DNA of 11,089 nucleotides, taken from contig CAMLDG010000006.1 of assembly GCA_946478655.1 (NCBI GenBank), positions 1 to 11,089 of the forward strand, read 5' to 3'. Origin of the DNA: an uncultured Nitrosotalea sp. Lineage in GTDB: Archaea; Thermoproteota; Nitrososphaeria; Nitrososphaerales; Nitrosopumilaceae. Below are positions 1 to 6,649 of this stretch, one piece after another (positions within the stretch are counted from its first letter, which is position 1; every line of letters starts with the position of its first letter). A program made the translations under genes and the position numbers. The notes beneath the pieces were generated by a model. The model was given only the letters and a program-made list of their open reading frames with translations, ran no database searches and had not been told where the DNA came from.

Positions 1-2
1 TT

Positions 3-449
3 CTTCTTCCTTTAGAATTGGTAAGAGAAGCTGGAAGACTTCCAATAAAACGTGGCCCAAAGGCACTTCAGGAGCAGGGAGTTCCATATTATCAATTGAC
101 AGATAGTGGCCTGCTTGTTGCAGCTTCTGTATCGGATACTGGAAAAGAAAGAATACGAATCATGAATGATTTTTTTGAAAAAGAGAGTAACACAAAAGAA
201 AAGGATCTGAAGAAGGCAATCATTACATTGCTTGACGTTGCACCAAATTTTGTTTTGTTGTTATTGCAAAAATATATCGAATCATACAGCGATGGTACAA
301 TTGACAAACTTGTTCCGTTTAATTCAGAGTATATCAAAAAGGCATTTGATGATGCATTACACGTTCAAAGGGAATTATTGGAAGGATTCTCGTCACTGTC
401 AAACTTGGACAGAGAACCAATCATGAGTCTTCTCAAGAAGATAGGCTAG
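3..449 (+). CDS. Probable winged-helix DNA-binding protein, 5' end outside the window
   Basis: The reading frame is open to the left edge, so the TTG at 18 is probably an internal codon and the gene starts upstream of the window. The visible 149 codons begin with PLELVREAGRLPIKRGPKAL, followed by YYQLTDSGLLVAAS. A 'Y-x-LT-x-x-G' turn of this kind commonly closes a winged helix in archaeal regulators. After it comes a charged linker and an all-helical C-terminal part (LLDVAPNFVLLLLQKYIES and later residues) that could mediate dimerisation. No membrane segment or catalytic motif is visible. The gene ends at TAG, 108 nt before the next gene on the same strand. The DNA-binding role is inferred from a short pattern; the family is not recognised. 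That a real gene is present is well supported by length and codon use. Confidence 0.6.
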   Translation, partial: LLPLELVREAGRLPIKRGPKALQEQGVPYYQLTDSGLLVAASVSDTGKERIRIMNDFFEKESNTKEKDLKKAIITLLDVAPNFVLLLLQKYIESYSDGTIDKLVPFNSEYIKKAFDDALHVQRELLEGFSSLSNLDREPIMSLLKKIG

Positions 450-534
450 GCATCTCATTAATAATTAAAATCCCTTTCCAAAAGAGCTTGATAATATTGA
501 TAATGTCATCTAAAGCCGCTTCTGGCAAGTCATG

Positions 535-550
535 TCATATTGGAATATGA
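535..550. promoter_or_regulatory. Perfect 7-2-7 inverted repeat upstream of the two-pass membrane protein gene
   Basis: TCATATT and AATATGA are exact reverse complements separated by GG, ending 7 nt before the ATG at 558. The two-base spacer is too short for an RNA hairpin loop, so a DNA operator for a dimeric regulator is the more natural reading. A weak TATA-like stretch (taatatt) lies near 492-498, which would put transcription start around 520, upstream of the repeat. No regulator can be assigned. Confidence 0.35.
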
Positions 551-557
551 TGGATAG

Positions 558-1127
558 ATGGCAGACGAACTAATTGACTATGTGATACATTTGATAGATA
601 CCAAAAAGGGAGATGTTGGTAGACTAAACTATATTCTAAGTGCCCTACAGGATGGCAAGACACTTTACAATTCGGACAAGAAATATCTTGATTCACTTAT
701 TACAACATACCTTGGTCCATCAAAGAAAAAAACAGGAGACCAAAAATCTGTTGAGGAATTAAAGACAGAACTTGCCAGAGTCAAGGAGCGACTGGAAAAA
801 TTTGAAAAACGCGGATACAGAAAACCAGTAGGAAGAAAGGCCGGATTTTTCTTTGTGACATTTTTCTTTGGATGGCATGCAGTAATCACAGCACTTGCTA
901 GCAAATCCATAATTGACATAAAAGATCTTAATCCATACCTTTTGCCGATATACCAACTTGACAAAGTAATCCCATCAGAATATCTCAATTATGTATACCA
1001 GTTACATCTGAGCATACCAAAGATCGTAGTTCTTGCATGGGGTGCAATGTTACTTGCATGGATAATACTTGGATTTGTGTATCTTGTAAAGTTCATCCGA
1101 TCAAGATACAATCCTGAAAAACACTAG
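558..1127 (+). CDS. Two-pass membrane protein with coiled-coil segment, unknown function
   Basis: This is a 189-aa protein of no recognised family. Residues 1-55 form a compact, probably helical module (DYVIHLIDTKKGDVGRLNYI, then LYNSDKKYLDSLITTYLG). Residues about 62-85 are a highly charged helix likely to form a coiled coil (VEELKTELARVKERLEKFEK). Two hydrophobic segments follow at about 95-113 (GFFFVTFFFGWHAVITALA) and 155-178. The basic residues RKPVGRK before the first segment and KFIRSRYNPEKH after the second suggest both termini face the cytoplasm, with a loop of about 40 residues outside. The ATG at 558 is the first in-frame start after the upstream gene; no clear Shine-Dalgarno precedes it. 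The stop lies 3 nt from the stop of the convergent gene. The N-terminal module resembles short helical SHOCT-like domains in size and layout only; that comparison is weak. Confidence 0.8.
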   Translation: MADELIDYVIHLIDTKKGDVGRLNYILSALQDGKTLYNSDKKYLDSLITTYLGPSKKKTGDQKSVEELKTELARVKERLEKFEKRGYRKPVGRKAGFFFVTFFFGWHAVITALASKSIIDIKDLNPYLLPIYQLDKVIPSEYLNYVYQLHLSIPKIVVLAWGAMLLAWIILGFVYLVKFIRSRYNPEKH

Positions 1128-1130
1128 ACT

Positions 1131-1688
1131 CTATTGCAAGAAATCAAAGTCTTTTGTATAGGCTTGGCCTGCAAAAGCTGAATGTGTTGAATAGTAGGCA
1201 GTTCCATTAAATCTGAACTTTGCAGCATGATTTTGTAATGCGGACCAGACCTGTGGATTATTTCCGTCATTGAGGATCTTTGTATCAACTGTAATTATCT
1301 CAGAGTTGTGTTGTGTCAGTGGTAGATAGGAAGAGCTCTCCCAGGTTCCATCATATCGTTGTCCATATTGTCCATGACCAATAGTGACACCGTTTGCGTA
1401 AATGTCGTAGGTTACCATTTCAATTATCAAAGTATTGTCATTTGGGTTTGTAAGATTGAACTTTGTTTCTATTGTTGCATCTCTGTCTCCTATTGAGGAT
1501 ATTGCTGAACCATTGAATTGTATGCTAAGAGGCTTTACCTCAGTCATTACAGATGTGAGCGCAGTAGGTGTGCTTTCATTTGGAGTAAACATGTTCTTGA
1601 GAATTCCAGAACTTGGTAATATTGCAACCACTCCAAGTATTGCAACTATAACTCCTATTGCAGCATAAAGAAAAATTTTCTTTTCCAA
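1131..1688 (-). CDS. Membrane-anchored LEA14/WHy-domain protein
   Basis: This 185-aa protein has a single N-terminal hydrophobic segment (residues about 5-25, FLYAAIGVIVAILGVVAIL) after EKK, which suggests an uncleaved signal anchor with the rest outside the cell. Residues about 52-182 fit the LEA14/WHy beta-sandwich: an early ETKFNLTNPNDNTLIIEMV strand pair, the 'Y-x-I-Y-A-N-G' turn, and a closing KFRFNGTAYY region. Known WHy domains are water-stress-linked or surface-associated in archaea, with no enzymatic role. Four N-glycosylation sequons lie in the outer part (N37, N59, N78, N161). The start is TTG. It is chosen because a TATA-like box (1714-1719) sits about 26 nt upstream, as expected for a leaderless message, and no ATG or GTG lies in frame before the stop upstream. 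The gene is monocistronic and convergent with its left neighbour. Confidence 0.78.
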   Translation of the reverse strand: MEKKIFLYAAIGVIVAILGVVAILPSSGILKNMFTPNESTPTALTSVMTEVKPLSIQFNGSAISSIGDRDATIETKFNLTNPNDNTLIIEMVTYDIYANGVTIGHGQYGQRYDGTWESSSYLPLTQHNSEIITVDTKILNDGNNPQVWSALQNHAAKFRFNGTAYYSTHSAFAGQAYTKDFDFLQ

Positions 1689-1713
1689 GGATGTTTCTAC
1701 CTTTTGTTCAATT

Positions 1714-1719
1714 CTTAAA
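1714..1719 (-). promoter_or_regulatory. TATA-like box for the LEA14/WHy gene
   Basis: On the minus strand this reads TTTAAG within ATTTAAGAATTG, centred about 28 nt before the TTG start at 1688. That is the usual archaeal TATA distance for a transcript beginning at or just before the start codon. Confidence 0.5.
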
Positions 1720-1736
1720 TGTTGAGTTGAAAACGC

Positions 1737-1744
1737 TTATAGTA
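1737..1744 (+). promoter_or_regulatory. TATA-like box for the small unknown gene
   Basis: TTATAGTA is centred about 25 nt before the ATG at 1765. It argues against the in-frame TTG at 1750, which would lie only about 10 nt from the box centre and so upstream of any expected transcription start. It faces the divergent LEA14/WHy promoter about 20 nt away. Confidence 0.5.
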
Positions 1745-1764
1745 AAAGTTTGAAAATACAATTC

Positions 1765-2082
1765 ATGCAGTATCATCAGGCAGTCAGGATAGGTCAGGAA
1801 AGATCAAGAAAATCGCAGATGACATTATTTTCACATGCAGGATTTGCCATGCTCACACTTACTGTAAAAAAATCTCAGGGCTCGTTTGTGCCAGTCGGGG
1901 AAAAAGAGTTTGTTGCAATTGTCGAAAGACCCGGAGAAGGATGGCTTGTTGTAATAGTTGATGAAGAAGGATATGCCAAATCCCAGTCAAAGGTTCTTGC
2001 AGAAGATGCTGCTAGAGAAATTTTAAACAAAGCAATCAGTGCAGATATACCAGAATATACAGGGCAAGTCAGACTAGTGTGA
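1765..2082 (+). CDS. Small conserved-looking protein of unknown function
   Basis: From the ATG at 1765 this encodes 105 residues. It opens with a basic stretch ([18 protein letters not shown]), continues with alternating strand-like hydrophobic segments ([30 protein letters not shown]), and ends with a helix ([15 protein letters not shown]). It has no membrane segment, signal peptide, cysteine cluster or recognised catalytic motif, and looks like a small cytosolic alpha/beta protein. A TTG at 1750 would add five residues, but the promoter position favours 1765 as a leaderless start. The last 14 nt overlap the end of the UMP kinase gene on the other strand. I do not recognise the family. Confidence 0.72.
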   Translation: MQYHQAVRIGQERSRKSQMTLFSHAGFAMLTLTVKKSQGSFVPVGEKEFVAIVERPGEGWLVVIVDEEGYAKSQSKVLAEDAAREILNKAISADIPEYTGQVRLV

Positions 2083-2746
2083 TTTCAGTGCCCTCGGGAC
2101 TTCCTTTGATTGCTTTTTCCAGTACCTTTGTGTCTGCTTTTAGTATTCTTGTCTTTAGTTTGGAGCGCTCTATCACCTTTAGTGCAACTATATCCATCAG
2201 GTCATAGCCTCCTGCCACAGAATCTTGGTGCACAAGCATTGAGCGCAGTTTTTTTATTGGTATCTTTTTGAATTTGCTTGCATTCTTGTTCTTGTTTGGA
2301 TCAGAGTCATAGACTCCATCAACGTCTGTTGCATTGAAAAATGCACTTGCCCTGACTTTTTCTGCAATGAGTGCAGCAGTGGCGTTTGTGCTCTGCCCTG
2401 GATGAAGCCCACCTGTAACTACAATCAGTCCTGTGTCAGCTGCATTTGCGACCTCTTTTAGATTGACTGGAGGATGTGGGTATGCTTTTTCCTGCAGTGC
2501 GTAGATCAAAAGTTTTGCATTAAGCCTTGATACCTCGATTCCAAGCTCATCAAGTGTTGATTCGTCTGCACCAGATGATCTTGCGTGTGAAATGTAATGT
2601 CTTGCAATCTTTCCTCCTCCTGCAATTATTATTGGCTGACAGACCTTGCTGATTTTGACAAAAAATTCGGCATACTGTTTTAGTGTCTTCATGTCTTCAA
2701 GGCCAAACAAGCTTCCTGACAATTTTACTACAATTCTTTTTTTCAT
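2069..2746 (-). CDS. pyrH: Uridylate (UMP) kinase, archaeal type
   Basis: The enzyme phosphorylates UMP to UDP with ATP in the cytosol, feeding UTP, CTP and deoxypyrimidine synthesis. It belongs to the amino-acid-kinase fold, not the adenylate-kinase fold of eukaryotic UMP/CMP kinases. Visible signatures in order are VVKLSGSLF at 6-14 (phosphate-binding lysine loop), IAGGGKIAR at 41-49, the acceptor-site region [20 protein letters not shown] at 111-130, [15 protein letters not shown] at 136-150 (nucleotide-binding), and KGSPEGTEI near the end. The length of 225 aa matches the short archaeal form. The ATG overlaps the stop of the upstream HD gene (ATGA), and GGTGA lies 9 nt before the start, consistent with translational coupling. 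It is the last gene of the tmk-HD-pyrH operon. I see no missing key residue. Confidence 0.95.
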   Translation of the reverse strand: MKKRIVVKLSGSLFGLEDMKTLKQYAEFFVKISKVCQPIIIAGGGKIARHYISHARSSGADESTLDELGIEVSRLNAKLLIYALQEKAYPHPPVNLKEVANAADTGLIVVTGGLHPGQSTNATAALIAEKVRASAFFNATDVDGVYDSDPNKNKNASKFKKIPIKKLRSMLVHQDSVAGGYDLMDIVALKVIERSKLKTRILKADTKVLEKAIKGSPEGTEITLV

Positions 2747-3990
2747 TTACTGGTTTCACCAAGGATGACGTTTGCTGCAATTTCAACCTTTTTTCTAAAC
2801 TGCTGTCTTGTGTAGACCCTAAGAATATCCATAAAGCCAGAGATTGCAGAGACCAGCGGAATCTCAGATATTGGAAGTTCGTAGGATTCCTTTGGTCCCT
2901 CTCCTTTTTTTGTTGTTAAAATGATGGACTGGGATTCTTTTTTTGACGGGGCAAGAGGAATTGAGGGAGTCTTTGATATGTCGATAAAGACCTCGCACTT
3001 GTCTACCTTGGATCTTTTGGCAATCTCATTTTGTAAACTATCCACGTCTATCTTACCCATTCTTGGTTTGGTAAAGATCTTTTCATAGACACACTTGAGA
3101 AGTCTTCTCTCTTGGTATTCTACTGCAAGCTGTTTTGCTCTTTTGAGCTCTGCATTTTTTGGCTCAAGGGAGACAAGTTTTGATATTACAAGCTCGTCTG
3201 TCAACTGGACATATTTTGTGATATCATCTGTAGTAAGTTCAAGTTCGCTGTCTGCAAGTACCATCGATTGTATCAGCATGACCTCGGCAGAGCGCACAGT
3301 CTTGTGAAAGTAAACTGCTTTGAACATTTGATATCGCGAGATCATCATGGACTCAAAAGAATGAAGTGCAGACTTGTCAAGTGAAAGCTTCTTGTCGTGG
3401 ACATCAAGTGAGTGGATTATTCTCATAAAATCCACCTTGGCGTGCTCTGCACCTGTGAAATATCCATCACGCAAAAGATAATCCATCATGTCGGCACTCA
3501 GACCACCAGAGATTATTTCGTTCATGAATTGGTATTTTGAGTTTCCAAATGCAAGCTTGGAAAGAAATTTCTTGTCAAATCCTGATTTTTTTATTATATC
3601 TCCAATCTCAGATTCAAGTATCAGTCTCTGTCCGATATCTTCATGAGAATTTTTTTTCTTTTTTTGCAGTACCTCTTCGAACAGGTGTGAGAATGGACCG
3701 TGACCAATATCATGCAGCAGTGCTGCCATCCTGATATTTTCAGAATCGTTTGTGTCAAGGTATCCCTTGTCTTTGAGCACGTTTGCTGCCTGGCCTGCAA
3801 TGTGCATTGTTCCAAGAGAATGCTCAAACCTTGAGTGCTGGGCACCTGGATAGACAAGATGAGCGCCTGCAAGCTGTCGTATCCTCCTGAGACGTTGAAA
3901 TACAGGCGAGTCTACAAGCCCAAGCTCTTGTGGATATACGGTGATGAAATCATGAATCGGGTCTACAATCTGGAGATATTTTTTTGCCAT
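2743..3990 (-). CDS. HD-domain phosphohydrolase, COG1078/SAMHD1-like
   Basis: This 415-aa cytosolic metal-dependent hydrolase carries the expected metal ligands: H57 in RFEHSLG, H93-D94 in [12 protein letters not shown], and the distal aspartate D167 in [16 protein letters not shown]. The N-terminus ([20 protein letters not shown], then [11 protein letters not shown]) is typical of the COG1078 family, which includes dNTP triphosphohydrolases. Residues beyond about 270 form a less conserved C-terminal region with strand-rich stretches. The gene starts 7 nt after the dTMP kinase stop and overlaps pyrH by 4 nt. Placement between two pyrimidine nucleotide kinases suggests a deoxynucleotide or nucleotide-pool substrate; that is inference from context, since the family also contains members of unknown substrate. 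All catalytic residues appear intact. Confidence 0.88.
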   Translation of the reverse strand: MAKKYLQIVDPIHDFITVYPQELGLVDSPVFQRLRRIRQLAGAHLVYPGAQHSRFEHSLGTMHIAGQAANVLKDKGYLDTNDSENIRMAALLHDIGHGPFSHLFEEVLQKKKKNSHEDIGQRLILESEIGDIIKKSGFDKKFLSKLAFGNSKYQFMNEIISGGLSADMMDYLLRDGYFTGAEHAKVDFMRIIHSLDVHDKKLSLDKSALHSFESMMISRYQMFKAVYFHKTVRSAEVMLIQSMVLADSELELTTDDITKYVQLTDELVISKLVSLEPKNAELKRAKQLAVEYQERRLLKCVYEKIFTKPRMGKIDVDSLQNEIAKRSKVDKCEVFIDISKTPSIPLAPSKKESQSIILTTKKGEGPKESYELPISEIPLVSAISGFMDILRVYTRQQFRKKVEIAANVILGETSK

Positions 3991-3997
3991 AGTTTTT

Positions 3998-4576
3998 TCA
4001 TCTGATGTGTTTTGATACGATATCTCTTACTTGTTGATGAACTTGATTTTTTTCTTGTGATGCATTAACTATACTCCAGTGATATTTTTTTGCAAGTTTT
4101 CTGTATGTGGATGCGATCTTGAGTGCAAATGTTTTGTCTTTTTCAAATCTGTCGCGTTTTTGTTTTTTTCTTGAAAATGAATCTGACACCTTGACATCAA
4201 GCAGTATTACCAAATTTTCTTTTGGAAGTCCCATGTCAAGGTTTTCAAGCCATTTTAGATCAAGTCCGTTTACTGTTCCATATACTAGATTAGACTGGTA
4301 ATAGCGGTTCATGATGACAACATAATTTTTTGCAAGTGCATCCTTGATGTCTTGCGATCTCTCCCACCTGTTTGCTGCAAGAAGACAGTGTATTACCTGC
4401 GGAGGAAATTTGCGCTTGCCCCCAAGAAAGTTCTTTATTTCTTTTCCAACAGGAGTGGTATAGTCTGGAAAACTAAATACCACAGACTTTTTCTTCTTGG
4501 TCTTTAGGAAATCAGACAATAATTTTGACTGGGTTTTTTTTCCTGCTTGGTCAAAGCCCTCTATAACAATAATCAT
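3998..4576 (-). CDS. tmk: Thymidylate (dTMP) kinase
   Basis: The enzyme converts dTMP to dTDP in the cytosol, the committed kinase step to dTTP. From the ATG at 4576 it has 192 residues, normal for the family. It shows the P-loop EGFDQAGKKTQ (6-16), FSFPDY (34-39), the helix LLAANRWE (65-72), the NRYYQSNLVYG segment (90-100), MGLPKENLVILLDV (115-128), and a LID-like arginine/lysine cluster RKKQKRDRFEK (136-146). ANRWE and GLPK resemble eukaryotic dTMP kinases more than bacterial ones. Two deviations are notable: K14 replaces the usual Ser/Thr after the P-loop lysine, and N90 replaces the Asp of the DRY motif. A TTG one codon upstream is possible, but ATG gives the usual MIIVIEG start. It is the first gene of the operon, probably leaderless. 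Confidence 0.92.
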   Translation of the reverse strand: MIIVIEGFDQAGKKTQSKLLSDFLKTKKKKSVVFSFPDYTTPVGKEIKNFLGGKRKFPPQVIHCLLAANRWERSQDIKDALAKNYVVIMNRYYQSNLVYGTVNGLDLKWLENLDMGLPKENLVILLDVKVSDSFSRKKQKRDRFEKDKTFALKIASTYRKLAKKYHWSIVNASQEKNQVHQQVRDIVSKHIR

Positions 4577-4600
4577 CAAGTCCTATTGAATCGGGCAGTA

Positions 4601-4610
4601 GATAAATTAT
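4601..4610 (-). promoter_or_regulatory. TATA-like box for the tmk-HD-pyrH operon
   Basis: The minus strand reads ATAATTTATC, centred about 29 nt before the tmk ATG at 4576. This fits a leaderless or near-leaderless transcript covering the three nucleotide-metabolism genes. Confidence 0.5.
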
Positions 4611-4666
4611 GAACCGTTCCACGAATAAAATGTACAGGTATTACTACGGAGCTAATCTAACTAAGG

Positions 4667-4674
4667 TTTAATAA
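4667..4674 (+). promoter_or_regulatory. TATA-like box for the small heat shock protein gene
   Basis: TTTAATAA preceded by purine-rich AAGG (possible BRE contact) is centred about 29 nt before the ATG at 4700. This supports that ATG over the internal ATGs at 4718 and 4730. Confidence 0.55.
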
Positions 4675-4699
4675 TCAAAAAAGTGCTAAATGATACTAC

Positions 4700-5083
4700 A
4701 TGGGCATAGGTCATTACATGGTAAAAGAGGTCATGAGAGAGATAGGCAACAAGTCACGCGAGTTCTACGAGTTTGTTCTTCCTCCAGTAGATATGATACT
4801 ACAAAATGACAGCCTGCTGGTAACAATAGACATGCCAGGATTTGATAAAAAAGAGATCAAACTAAGACTCAATGGCAATATACTCTCAATTGTCGCAACA
4901 AGAGAAGACGATGTCGAGGGCACAGTAATCTGGAGACAGAGACCGCGCTCAATTGACAAAAAGATAAGATTGCCAATACAGGTAAAAGACGACGAAGATC
5001 CAGCAGCATCTGCAAAATATCGTGACGGTGTTCTTACACTTACGATACCAACAAAGACTGGAAAGAATATCGCAATAGAATAA
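4700..5083 (+). CDS. Small heat shock protein, Hsp20/alpha-crystallin family
   Basis: This 127-aa ATP-independent chaperone is expected to assemble into cytosolic oligomers that hold unfolding proteins. The alpha-crystallin domain spans about residues 27-120: PPVDMILQNDSLLVTIDMPG, KKEIKLRLNGNILSIVATRE, and the diagnostic strand motif AKYRDGVLTLTIP. The short C-terminus contains IAI, matching the family's I-x-I/V motif that docks onto neighbouring dimers. The N-terminal arm of about 25 residues is short, and the whole protein is slightly shorter than typical members. It is monocistronic, divergent from tmk, and its stop codon directly abuts the stop of the kinase gene on the opposite strand. 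No heat-shock-regulator site can be assigned with confidence. Confidence 0.93.
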   Translation: MGIGHYMVKEVMREIGNKSREFYEFVLPPVDMILQNDSLLVTIDMPGFDKKEIKLRLNGNILSIVATREDDVEGTVIWRQRPRSIDKKIRLPIQVKDDEDPAASAKYRDGVLTLTIPTKTGKNIAIE

Positions 5084-6634
5084 TTATCGTTCTCTTAATG
5101 CAACAGCAATTGCCATTATAGCAGCAGAGCCTAGCATTCCAATCTCTCCAATGGTACCATTTGTAGAATACAGTATGGTGGAACCAACAAATACTGCAGC
5201 TGCAAGAATTGTACCGGAAAGCAGAACAGTCCTTGATTTTGGTTTGTTTATTTGCATGTTTTTGTTTTGTTCGATGAATTGTCTTATCTCTGGAGCAAGA
5301 GCAATTGCAGCGTCTATTGATTTTACAAATCTTCCAAAAGAGAGTTTGATCTCTTCAACATATGCATCGCGTACAATGTTTTCTTCTTCTAAAATATTTT
5401 GTAATACATTGATGAATCTGAAATTTACCTTGTGTGTCAGATACACACCTTCCAGTATTGATGCCATCCTCATGTAGAGTGCAAGATGTTTTGGCAGCTT
5501 GAATGGAAATCTGCTCATTGTCTTGTTTGCAAGCTCCATCAGTGCCTTGACTTCCATCCTGTCAACTTTGGTTCCGTGAAACGCCTGTATTGAGAGTGCT
5601 AGTCCCTTTTCTATTATACCTCTGTCATATCCTGGCATGAGCATTCCAAGATCATCCATTGCAGATACAGTCCTTGTCGGGTCTCTCTCAATAAGTGAGA
5701 GATAAAGCCTGATTAGTTTTAGTCGAGTCTTTGTGTCAAGCCTTCCGACCATTCCAAAATCATACAGTATCAGGGAACCGTCATTTGTAACAGCAATGTT
5801 TCCAGGGTGGGGGTCTGCATGGAACAGGTCGTGTCGCAGTAACATTGTAAAAAAGACCCGGTGTGCACGAACCACAAGCTGTTCCCTGTCAATTCCTGCC
5901 TCATCAAGTGCCTTGACATTTGTTATTTTTATTCCTGGGAGATACTCCATTGTGAGTATGTTCTTGCTTGACCTGTTGTCTATTACAGATGGAATTATCA
6001 GCTTTGGATAGCTCTGCATGTTCTTCTTGATTGCCTTTAGGTTCTGGGACTCGATTCGGTAATCCATCTCTTCGTTGATTGTTTCAATAAACTGCGATAA
6101 CATTGCCTCTGCAGAATATCTAAGATTGGGATCTACAAACTTCATTGCAAACGGAATAATTTTTTTTAATACTCGGATATCTTCTTCAACGACTTTTTCA
6201 ATTCCAGGTCTTTTTACCTTGATGATTACATCTTTTCCGTGGAGCTTTGCCTTGTAGACCTGTCCAAGTGATGCTCCTGATACTACGTTGGTGTCAACAA
6301 AATCAAAACTCTGGTCCATTGGCCCAAGATCTTTTTCTATTATTGGCCTTACCTTGTCAAATGATTCTGCTGGAACTTCATCTTGGAGTTTTGCAAGCTC
6401 CTCAAGATATGGCTGTGGTAATATGTCAGCCCTTGATGAGAGCCACTGGCCTAACTTGATGTATACAGGTCCAAGTGAGAGAAATGTATTGAGTGCCTTG
6501 CGTGCATTTTTTTGGTATCTCTTGATGTCAACATTTTTTCCTTGTTTTCTTACCCATTCTCTTCTGTCCTTTCGTAATGCAAATACAAGTGGCACTAGTT
6601 TGATGAAGGTTTGAATTGTTCGAAGTCGAGAAAT
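5084..6634 (-). CDS. ABC1/UbiB (AarF/ADCK) family atypical kinase, AUU start proposed
   Basis: This protein-kinase-like ATPase family works in quinone or lipid metabolism in bacteria and mitochondria; the archaeal substrate is unknown. Numbering from the downstream GTG (6595): KxGQ motif YIKLGQ 45-50, alanine-rich loop SGAS 106-109 followed by LGQVYKA, ATP-binding lysine K126 in IIKVKRPG, EMDYR 176-180, catalytic HADPHPGN 259-266, and metal-binding YDFG 278-281. Two hydrophobic helices close the protein (LSGTILAAAVFVGSTILYS, and about 20 residues near the C-terminus), as in membrane-bound UbiB. The start is placed at ATT 6634: GGAGG lies exactly 9 nt before it, and the frame from there (SRLRTIQTFIKLVPLVFALR) runs smoothly into the family N-terminus, giving 516 aa. 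The conservative alternative is GTG 6595 (503 aa), which has no Shine-Dalgarno. The gene follows the small membrane protein gene immediately, in the same frame after its TAA. Confidence 0.9.
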   Translation of the reverse strand: MSRLRTIQTFIKLVPLVFALRKDRREWVRKQGKNVDIKRYQKNARKALNTFLSLGPVYIKLGQWLSSRADILPQPYLEELAKLQDEVPAESFDKVRPIIEKDLGPMDQSFDFVDTNVVSGASLGQVYKAKLHGKDVIIKVKRPGIEKVVEEDIRVLKKIIPFAMKFVDPNLRYSAEAMLSQFIETINEEMDYRIESQNLKAIKKNMQSYPKLIIPSVIDNRSSKNILTMEYLPGIKITNVKALDEAGIDREQLVVRAHRVFFTMLLRHDLFHADPHPGNIAVTNDGSLILYDFGMVGRLDTKTRLKLIRLYLSLIERDPTRTVSAMDDLGMLMPGYDRGIIEKGLALSIQAFHGTKVDRMEVKALMELANKTMSRFPFKLPKHLALYMRMASILEGVYLTHKVNFRFINVLQNILEEENIVRDAYVEEIKLSFGRFVKSIDAAIALAPEIRQFIEQNKNMQINKPKSRTVLLSGTILAAAVFVGSTILYSTNGTIGEIGMLGSAAIMAIAVALRER

Positions 6635-6643
6635 TTGTCTTCT

Positions 6644-6648
6644 CCTCC
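6644..6648 (-). promoter_or_regulatory. Shine-Dalgarno GGAGG that decides the kinase start
   Basis: On the minus strand TAA of the upstream gene is followed directly by AGGAGG, then nine bases, then ATT at 6634. Spacing of 9 nt equals that of the TTG-started ATPase gene and of pyrH in this window. The next standard start, GTG at 6595, is 48 nt from this site. Confidence 0.65.
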
Positions 6649-6649
6649 T

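Noticed and set aside
18..449. TTG at 18 as the true start of the first gene
   Set aside because: The frame is open to the window edge and the residues just before it (LPLE) continue the same pattern, so the start most likely lies upstream of the window.
1698..1712. ATT at 1712 as an alternative AUU start for the LEA14/WHy protein
   Set aside because: It would begin inside the TATA-like box region and has no Shine-Dalgarno; the TTG at 1688 fits the promoter spacing.
4612..4625. GAA/TTC/GAA triplets upstream of the small heat shock gene, resembling a heat shock element
   Set aside because: The triplets are spaced by three bases (CCG and CAC), whereas the eukaryotic element needs two. The site is also closer to the tmk promoter, and archaea do not use that regulator. 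Treated as chance.
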